NCBI GenBank assembly: GCA_031425525.1
Contig: JANPJM010000080.1
Span: 1 to 64,000 of the forward strand
Direction: 5' to 3'
DNA length: 64,000 bases
Origin: JANNMJ01 sp031425525
GTDB lineage: Bacteria; Bacteroidota; Bacteroidia; Cytophagales; Hymenobacteraceae
Shown one piece after another: positions 17,962-26,100 of the stretch (positions are counted from its first letter, which is position 1; every line of letters starts with the position of its first letter). The notes below the pieces were generated by a model. The model was given only the letters and a program-made list of their open reading frames with translations. It ran no database searches and was not told the DNA's origin. The position numbers and the translations under genes are program-made.

Positions 17962-18208
17962 TCGGCCAAATGTAGTTCAAGTCTATCCTCTATAGTGCAT
18001 TTCTTGGCCTGAATCTGCCAGTTCACTGTCGAAGCAGCGCGAAACCAGCCCAACGGCAGCACTGCCTCAATCAGCAAGCCGCACGTTGGGCCGTGAGATG
18101 TAAAAGATTGTTTGCTAGATTGATGACTTCAGCCTGGCTAAGCGAAAGACCGGCGCGCTCGCCGGAATCGGCAAGCCGCGGCCAATCATCCGGCGCCCGT
18201 AAACAACC
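17962..18208. other. Intergenic stretch between the kinase and the FG-GAP fragment
   Basis: Nothing certain is seen. On the minus strand around 18180-18085 one frame reads DSGERAGLSLSQAEVINLAN, then NLLHLTAQRAAC and a stop. It looks protein-like but has no start codon in reach, so it may be the end of a lost gene. The kinase promoter should lie just above 17961, but no box is clear. Confidence 0.4.
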
Positions 18209-18974
18209 CTAGAACAGACAGGCAATCGAGGATGTAAGGGCGCCGTAGGTAGCGCGGGGCTTGTCGGCGCGGTTCAGGAAAATGGGCTCTTGGGAGTTGA
18301 ATACTTTGCCCTCGATCCGAAAGACAATATGGCTCACGGGGGCGAAATCGACGTTGAGGGAGCCGCCGCGAACGAAGAAATCCGGGTCGCCTTTGGCGGG
18401 CATACTGGAGCCGCTGCTCACGCCCGCCGCGCCGCCCTGGCTGCCGCTCATCAGCCCGCCGCGCTGCTGGCTGAATACTTTCCCCGCGCCCTGGATAGTG
18501 GCGGTGTTTTGCAAGTTTTGGGAGAGCGTCACGGCCACGCTGCTGCCGGCGGGGGCGTTGGGCCGGTTGCGCGTGGGTGCGCGGGCCGCGATGCTCATCG
18601 CCGGCACCACCCCAAAGGCCAGGCCGTTGGAGGTGCCGCTGGGCGTAGTGATGGTCACGTTGCCGGAGCTGGCCCCCGTCGGCACGCTGACGGTGGCCGT
18701 GGTGGCGCTGGTCACGTTGAGCACCGTGGCCGCCACGCCGTTGAAGCTGATGCCCGTGGCCCCGGTGAAATTCGTGCCGGTGAGGGTGATGCTCGTGCCC
18801 GCACTCCCGTTGCTGGCGCTGAGGCTGCTGAGCGTGGGCACCGGCGCCAGGTTGAGGCGCCCCGCCACCGTGCTGCCGTTGGTGGCAATGGCCAGGTCCA
18901 GGTCGCCGTCGTTGTCCACGTCGGCCAGCACCGCCGCGATGCCGCCGGTCGTCGCGCCGCCGACGGGCAGCGCA
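18209..18974 (-). pseudogene. Truncated FG-GAP/IPT secreted-protein fragment
   Basis: From just after promoter copy C the frame reads GDFCALPVGGATTGGIAAVL, then ADVDNDGDLDLAIATNGS: the end of an FG-GAP unit starting in mid-domain, with no signal peptide or good start (first ATG-like codon at 18931). An IPT/TIG domain follows (LSASNGSAGTSITLTGTNFT and GVAATVLNVTSATTAT), then an SbsA-like APTRNRPNAPAGSSVAVTLS. After GGAAGVSSGSS it departs from the paralogues and ends at a TAG at 18209, with no sorting domain. Both ends are therefore lost. It probably arose by deletion from a gene like those at 1-3286 or 20170-28485. A promoter copy is joined directly to the remnant. Confidence 0.7.
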
Positions 18975-19034
18975 CAAAAGTCCCCGCCGGGGCTACCCGG
19001 CTCCTACCCTCCCTTGTTTCCATTTTGGGGATAG
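18975..19034 (-). promoter_or_regulatory. Dyad-plus-minus-7 promoter module, copy C
   Basis: Minus strand: CTATCCCCAAAATGGAAACA at 19034-19015 (one arm decayed from GGGG to GGAA), a 33-nt spacer with GGGTAGG, then ACTTTTG at 18981-18975. From the box onward (ACTTTTGTGCGCTGCC) it is identical to copy A. It now abuts an FG-GAP remnant, so it is probably no longer useful, which would fit the damaged arm. Confidence 0.5.
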
Positions 19035-19117
19035 TGGCCGGCTTTTCCCCCTTTTTCCACTTCCTTGTCCTGCGCCGACAACCGATGACCCGCTTGCTTG
19101 CTTGCTTGCCACGGTTG

Positions 19118-19651
19118 CTACGGTTGCCACTCCGCCAGGCCCTGTTCCAGCAGCGCGATCTCGTGCTCCACGGCGGCCAGCCGGGCCGCGAGCAGCAGCT
19201 GCGGCAACAGCCCCACTTCGGCGGCCAGCTCATCCGTTGCCTCCCCATCGAAGAGGCGAGTCAGCCAGCGCCCTGCCAGCGCCGCTTCCGGTCCCGCTGC
19301 CAGGGTCGCCCGCAGACTGGGCAGCGCCGCCAGCCAGTTGGCCAAGGGGGCGACGCGGCGACGCATTTCGGCCAGCGCGTGGGCGAGCCGGACGGCTTCG
19401 TAGCGGCCTTCCGCGAGCCGCCGCCGGAGCGGGGCCAAGTAGGTAGGGATAGGCGCCGGGGCCGCCCCCTCCGCCCGCGCTACGCAGAGGTTGAGGGCCG
19501 TGAGCCGGACTGCCGCCCGCAACGGCAACGCGCGTCGGCCGGCTTCGGCGTAGGCCACCTGCATCCGGTGGAGGCCGAGCCACCCGGCCAGCTCGGGCTG
19601 CGTCAGGTCGAAAAAGGCGCGTACGGCGCGCAGGTCGTCGGCTTCGGGCAT
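19118..19651 (-). CDS. XRE-like helix-turn-helix regulator, second copy, 177 aa
   Basis: Residues 8-45 (AVRAFFDLTQPELAGWLGLH, then RMQVAYAEAGRRALP) form an XRE-like helix-turn-helix with the same spacing as in the 3666-4277 protein. The rest is Leu/Ala-rich and helical with no known domain. The start ATG 19651 is followed closely on its upstream side by GTTACG inverted repeats from 19663. The low similarity of the C-terminal halves of the two proteins suggests an old duplication or two members of one family acquired separately. The targets are unknown. The gene is alone, between the FG-GAP fragment and a repeat-rich intergenic region. Confidence 0.7.
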   Translation of the reverse strand: MPEADDLRAVRAFFDLTQPELAGWLGLHRMQVAYAEAGRRALPLRAAVRLTALNLCVARAEGAAPAPIPTYLAPLRRRLAEGRYEAVRLAHALAEMRRRVAPLANWLAALPSLRATLAAGPEAALAGRWLTRLFDGEATDELAAEVGLLPQLLLAARLAAVEHEIALLEQGLAEWQP

Positions 19652-19662
19652 TGAGCGGGAGG

Positions 19663-19763
19663 TGTTACGCTTTTCGCGCGGTAGGCGGAAAGCGTAACAA
19701 CGTCGGGATTACCGTTTTTCGTGTGCGGCGAAAAAGCGTAACACGTCAGGTGTTACGCTTTTT
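19663..19763. promoter_or_regulatory. Four GTTACGCTTT-type half sites in two inverted pairs, probable operators
   Basis: TGTTACGCTTT at 19663-19673 pairs with AAAGCGTAACA at 19689-19699. AAAAAGCGTAACAC at 19731-19744 pairs perfectly with GTGTTACGCTTTTT at 19750-19763 around the loop GTCAG. A fifth, weaker half site (AAACGGGTAACAC) is near 19776. The first pair begins 11 bp upstream of the XRE-like start at 19651. The core GTTACG is shared with the dyad in front of the other XRE-like gene. The second pair could also end transcripts. Confidence 0.6.
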
Positions 19764-19860
19764 TGTCTTGGGCGAAAACGGGTAACACTTGGCGTTGCGC
19801 CCTCGACGGGTTCGCCCCGAAGCAGATCGGTGCCCGCCAGCCGAGCCAGCTACTTAAGTA

Positions 19861-19895
19861 GCTAGCCACAAGCTTCTAGCTGCAAGCTACAAGCC
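19861..19895. repeat. Degenerate 7-bp repeat tract
   Basis: Five heptamers in register: GCTAGCC, ACAAGCT, TCTAGCT, GCAAGCT, ACAAGCC. They have the same style as the tract at 4670-4690 and the longer tracts elsewhere. Confidence 0.6.
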
Positions 19896-20001
19896 AGAGC
19901 ATTGGCTGTCAGTAAGTTAAGAGGCTCACGTTATCAATTTATTTTTGGCGCAGTACTTACTGCCCGAGCGGCGACTACCTACCCCAGTTGCGGCTTCTTG
20001 C

Positions 20002-20043
20002 CCGTCAGGCGATACCGATGGGGAATTCGGTATCGCCTGACGG
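20002..20043. repeat. Perfect 17-bp inverted repeat, hairpin downstream of the M4 protease gene
   Basis: CCGTCAGGCGATACCGA at 20002-20018 is the exact reverse complement of 20027-20043, with an 8-nt loop. It lies about 125 bp beyond the protease stop codon. There is no T-run, so it may be an mRNA-end stabiliser or an intergenic palindromic repeat rather than a classic terminator. Confidence 0.6.
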
Positions 20044-20169
20044 AGACCCGTGGTCGCATTCGCGCGTAGCTACCGTTCGGTATCCCCGGACGGGGATAGG
20101 CCAGCTAGTCGGCAACTTGGGGTGCTTATTTCAATCGGCGCAACCGCCGCGCGGGCCAGTAGCTCCTCC

Positions 20170-23100
20170 TTATTCCACCACCAGCCGCGCGGTACGGCCG
20201 TCGGCGGCGCGTACCACGTACACGCCGGGCGCCAGCGGGTGCGTGGGCAGCGTGGCCGCCCCGGTGGCGTCGGCCGGCAGGGAAGCCACGATCCGACCGG
20301 CCAGATCGGAGACGACCAGCCGCGTGCCGGCCGGCGCGCCACTCAGGCGGACGGGAGCGCCTTGCGCGGAAGCGGGGTTGGGGGCGATTTCGAGTTTCGG
20401 GTTTTCAGTTTCGAGTTTCGAGTGGGTGCCCAGCACGCGGTTGCCGTTGAGGAGGATGGCGAAACGACCGCTCACTTCCTCGTTGGCGCGGGTGGCGGCG
20501 AGGGTAATCGTGGGCTGCTGCGTCAGGTCGTAGCGCGTGCGGGTCAGGCGGTCGAGCAGCACGAGGGACGCCGGGCCAAAGCCCGCCAGTTCGCCCACCG
20601 TCAGCGTGTAAGCGCCCACTTCCGGCAGCACCGCCGTCAGTTCCACCGCCGTTTCAGCGGCCTGCGTGAGCGCCGTTTCGGGCAGCGCGTTGATGGCCGC
20701 TTCCTGCCCGGCTACCACCGTGGCCAGCGTCGGCACGCCCACGTTGCGGCCCGGCCGCAGCGCGTCGAGCCCGGCGTCGAGGCTCGCTGTGGCGCCGGGC
20801 GCCACCGTCAGGAAGGTGGCGTCGGCGTGGGTGGCGGGCGCGCCGACCGGCGCCAGGTTCAAGCGCAGCAGCGGCACGCTGGCGCTGGCGGCTGGCGCCG
20901 CCGCGCGGCCCAAGGGCACGGTGCCGTTCTCGACCCGCAGCGCGTTACTGAACGTGAACGTGGTGGGCGCCGTGGCGCGGGCGAAGAAGCCCTGCCCCAG
21001 CGCCAGCACGCCGTCGGTGAGCGAACCCACCTGCGTGGCGGCGTTACGGAAGCGGTAAGCGCCCGAGGTGCCACCGGTGCTGAACCAGACCGAAATCGTC
21101 GGCTCCATTCCGGCCGGTACGGTCGCCAGATCCCAGTCGATGGGTTGCGGGTAGGGGTTGCCCAGCAGGTGCCAGCCCGCTTTCTGCGCATTGACGCTCG
21201 TGTTCGTGCCCGTCACCGTCAGCGCCACGGGCACGGAGCCCGTGGTCAGCGCGCCCACGAAGTCGGGCGTTTGCTGGCCCGGCAGGTACACCGAGTAGCC
21301 GCGCCCGCTCGTCAGACTCGTACCGAGCGTGGCGGGCGAGAAGTAGCCCGTGCCGAAGGCGGCGTAGGCGGGCGTGGTGCCCCCGCGCGTTTCGTCGTAG
21401 CCGAACACGGTGGGGAAGAGCGCCGGGGTAGGCGCCACGTACGGCAGGGCATTGTACGCCGGGTTCACCTTCGGCACGAAGCCGGCAGTGGCCAGGTCGC
21501 TGACGGGGCTGTTCTGCACGGGGCTGCTGAGGTGGTGGTAGCTCACGGCCGGTGGGGCGGGCACGTAGCGCTGCACCGTGACGGCGCCACTCGTCAGGCC
21601 GCCCGCGTGGACGGCGTACGCCGTGCGCGTGGCGGCAGAACGCAGCGTCAGCGCGAAGTCGCTGGTGACCAGGGTGCCAGCGCTGAGGCGCAGTACGTGG
21701 GTCACGGCCGCGGCCTGCGTCAGCGTGAGGGTGCCGGGGTTAGCCGCCTCCAGTTCGCGCACGGCAGCGGGCAGGCCGTTGCCCGTGACTTGCGCGGCAG
21801 CGCCGTTGTAGGCGTAGGTGGCATCCGCAGCGAAGGCGCGCGCACCCGTGACCTGCACGGCGCCGGTCGGGCCGCTCAGGCTGATGCCGGCCGGATCGCA
21901 GATGGCCAGCGTGGCGTCGGTCGCCAGCGTGAAGCTGCCGGCGCCGGTGATCGGCTGGCAGGCGGTATTCAGGCGGCCGCCGGGCTGCACCGTGAAAGCG
22001 CCCGTCACCAGCACCGGGCCAGTGAGGGTGCCCACGCCGGTGCCCGTCACGGTGATATTGATGTAGTTGCCGGCAGGCACGGGCTGCGTCGCGAAAACGA
22101 CCAGGCTTTCGGCCACATCCGTCAGGTTCACCGTCACGGTGGCCGAGGCCGTCAGGACGCCGTCGCTCACCTGCACGGTGAGCGAGAAGACGGGCGTGGT
22201 CTCGAAGTCGAGCGCCGCTGCGTTGGCTACTTCCAGCTGCCCGCCCGCGCCGAAGCCGAACGCGCCGCCGATGTTGCCGCTGGTAATGCTGTAGGTGAGC
22301 GTCGTGCCTGCGTCGGGGTCCGAAGCAGGAATCGGCGCGCCCACGTGCGCGGCGAGAAGCGAGTTTTCGGGAATCGAGCGGCCGTGAATCGTCAGAACCG
22401 GCGCCTCATTCACGTTCGTCAGGTTCACCGTCACGGTGGCTGAGCTGGTCAGCGTACCATCCGATACCTGCACCGTGAGGCTGAACGTCGGATTCGTCTC
22501 GAAGTTGACTGCGGCCGAGTTGGCCACCTGCAGTTGATTTGTCGAAGCGTTGAAGCTGAACGCGCCGCCCGTATTGCCAGCAGTGATTAAGTACGTCAGC
22601 GTCGTGCTGGCGTCGGGGTCCGAAGCGACAACCAAGCCCACCAGATTGCCATTGGGCGGGTTTTCGGCGGTGGAGAACGTCTGCGGGCTGATGCTCGGCG
22701 CTTCGTTCACGTTCGTCACCGTGATGGTGAAGGTTTGCTCGAAGAAGAGGCTGCCCTGATCGGTGGTGCGGACGCGGATGGCGTAGGCGCTTTTCGTCTC
22801 GAAGTCGGGCGCGCTGGTGATCACTAGTTGGCTCCCGCTGATGCTGAAGACGCTGTTGTCCGCCGAGCCGGTGCCCGCCACCAGGGTGTAGGTGTGGGTG
22901 TTGCCCGCGTCGGGGTCGGTCGTCGAGAAGTTACCGATGGCCGAGCCACCAGCCGTATTCTCGGCCACGCTCTGCGGCGAGAGGCCAATAGCCGTGGGCG
23001 CCTGGTTGGTGATGACCGTGAAGGGGACCCCATTCGAGGTGCCGCTCGGCGTCGTGATGGTCACGTTGCCGGACGTCGCACCCACCGGCACGGTAGCCGT

Positions 23101-26100
23101 GGCGGTGGTGGCATTGGTCACGCTGAACGTGACGGCCGCCGTACCATTGAAGCTCACGCCGGTGGCGCCCGTGAAGTTCGTACCCGCGAGGGTAATGCTT
23201 GCGCCGACCGGCCCGCTGTTGGGCGTCAGGCTGGTAAGCGTGGGCGCCGGCGGCTGGTTGAGGCCGACGGTGACGGTGGTGCCGCCGGTGGCGGTTGCCA
23301 GGTCGAGGTCGCCGTCGGCGTCCATATCGGCCAGCGCCACGAAGCCGCCCGCTAAGGTGCCACTGCTGGCGGGCGCGCTGAACACGCCGTTGCCATCGTT
23401 GAGGCGCACCACGGCGCCGCCGCTGACGCTGGCCAGCAGGTCCAGGTCGCCGTCGCCGTCCACGTCGCCGAGCGCCACGGTGGAGCTGCCCGCCCCGGTG
23501 GCCACTTCGCCGTTGGCTGCGAGGGCCGGCGGCGCGAAGGTGCCGCCGGTGTTGAGGCGCACGCTCACGGTGCCGGCGCCCTGGTTGGCGGTCACGAAGT
23601 CCAGGTCGCCGTCGCCGTCCACGTCGCCCACGGCCAGGTGGAAGGGCTGGGTGCCCACGGCCACGTTCTGCGCGCCCGAGAAGGTGCCCGTGCCGTCGTT
23701 GAGGCGCACGCTGACGGTGTTGCCCTGGAAATAGTTGGAGGTGAGCAGGTCGAAGTCGCCGTCGCCGTCCACGTCGGCGCCCAGGGCCGCGATGGCGAAG
23801 TTGATGCCGCTCACGGTGCTCAGCAGGGCGAAGGCGCCGCTGCCGTTGTTGGCGTACACCTGCACCCCGCTGGCGACGGGCACCAACAGGTCGAGGTCGC
23901 CGTCGGCGTCCACGTCGGCGGGGGTCACCCAGCGCGGACCGCTCGTGGTGGTCACGGTCGAAACGGCGAAGGTGCCGCTGCCGGAGTTCAGGCCCACGCT
24001 CAGGTTGGAGCCGGTGCCGGCGGGGTTGCCGTAGTTGGCCGTCACGAAGTCGAGATCGCCGTCGCCGTCAAGGTCGGCCAGCGCGGCCGTGATGGGGTTG
24101 CCCGCTACCGTCATCGCAGTGGCGGGCGCGTAAGTGACGGGGCCGGTAGCCAGCGCCACGCCCACGGTGGTGGTGCCGTAGTTGGTCCAGAGCAGGTCAG
24201 GGCGCCCGTCGGCGTTGAGGTCGCCGGTCGCCAGATGGCTCGTGGTGTTGCCGCCCGGCACGGAGGTCGCGGCGCCGAAGAGGCCCACGCCGGTGCCGCC
24301 CGTGGCCGTGGTGAACTGATGGACGGCACCCTTCACCAGCGCCGCGCCCGCGCTGCTCTGCGCGGCCGTGGTGGTGGTCACCAGCACGGTTTCACCGGCC
24401 TGGAAATCGGTGGTGGGGTTGAAGGTGATGGTGCTGCCGCTGACCGAGGCCGCACCGCCCTGCGCTCCGCTCATCCGGCCGCCGCTTTGCTGGCTGAACA
24501 CGTTGACGGCTCCCGCACTGGCCGCGCTGCCGCTCATCGGTTGGTCGAAGGTCACGGCCACGCTGGTGGCGCGGGCTGTATTGCGCAGGTTGCGGGTGGG
24601 GCTGAGCGTCGTGACGACGGGCGCCGGAATCAGCACCGTAAAGTTCGAGGCACTCACGCCCGAACCGCCCGGCACCGTTACGCCAATCGGCCCCGTCGTA
24701 GCCCCCGCCGGCACCGTGGCCGTGATGCTGGTAGCCGAGTTCACCGTGAACGTGGTGGCCGCCGTGCCATTGAACCTCACGGCCGAAGCAGCTGTGAGGT
24801 TGGTGCCCGTGATATCGACGCTGGTGCCCACGGGACCGCTGGTAGGCGTAAAGCTGGTAATGGTGGGCGTCACGGGTACGCAAGTGGCCGTGAGGGTAAA
24901 GTTGCCCCGCTCGCTGTTGAAGCCACTCACGAAGACGAAGTAATTCGTGCCGGCCACTGATGCAAACGTCACAGCCGAGGCCGTGCTGATGACACCACAG
25001 GAGGCGTCGTCGTTACCGATCACGCAGGTATAGCTGCCGCAGGTGCCCGTGAAGACAAAGAGCTTGGTGTCGTAGTTGGTGCCGGCCGCGCAGGTCGTCA
25101 TCGTCACCGAGCCGCCTGTACCCACGAACCGATAGAAGATGCCCCCGGCGCCCGCCGTAATGGAGGTAGTGCAGGTAGCCGTGGGGTCGCCGGTGCTGGT
25201 CGAGTTGACGGTAGTGCCGCTCACCGACCCGCCGCAGGCCAGTACGGGCAGGCCCGTATTGGCGCAGAGGTCATTGGTCGGCGGGAAGAAGAAGGACGTG
25301 GCGGTGAGGCCGGTCCCGAAGCCGTTCGTCACGCTGATCTGGCCCGTCGTGCCGCCCGCCGGTGCCGTGGTGGTGATGGAGGTGGACGAGACCAACGTGA
25401 AGGCCGCAGCCGTGCCGTTGAAGGCCACGGCCGTGGTGCCGGCAAAGTTGGTCCCCGTCAGTGTCACGACGGTTCCGACGTTGCCGTTGGCGGGGGTGAA
25501 GCTGCTGATAACCGGCGCGCCGGGTACGAGGACACTGAAACTGGTCGCCGAGGTAGCCGTGCCGCCAGGTACCGTCACTCGGATAACGCCGGTGGTGGCC
25601 CCAGCCGGCACCGAAGTAAAAATGGTGGTCGAATTGCTGACGGTAAAGGTGGCGGTCGTGCTGTTGAACGTCACGGCCGTAGCGCCCGTGAAGTTGGTGC
25701 CCGTAATCGTTACGGGGTCGCCTACTACACCACTGGTGGGCGTGAAGCTGGTTATCGTAGGCACCGGCGGCGCCGTGACGGTGAAGGCCGCCGGCGAAGT
25801 GGCCGTGCCCAGCGGCGTGGTCAGCACGATGTTTCCGGTGAGGGCGCTCACTGGCACGGTGGCAAATATTTCCTGATCGCTCGCTACGGTGAACGTGGGC
25901 GCATTCACGCCGCCGAAGGTGACGGCCGTAGTGCCGGTAAAGCCTAGCCCCCGGATATTGACGACCGTCGTATTCACGGCCCCGCTTTGCGGCGAGAAGC
26001 TGGTGAACGCCAGCGTGGGGTTCACGGTAAAGTTGGTCGCGCTGGTGGCCAGCCCCGAGGCCGTGCGCACCGTAATCGGCCCGGTGGTAGCGCCTGCCGG

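Larger units (their letters stand above)
19764..20169. other. Repeat-rich intergenic region after the M4 protease
   Basis: No gene is seen. Contents: a heptamer tract at 19861-19895; a 17-bp perfect hairpin at 20002-20043; and a short palindrome TATCCCCG-GA-CGGGGATA at 20081-20098, whose arms recall the promoter dyad but without its spacing to a -7 box. Confidence 0.6.

Noticed and set aside
18085..18180. Small minus-strand gene reading LSLSQAEVINLANNLL
   Set aside because: There is no start codon in reach after the upstream stop; kept only as a possible gene remnant.
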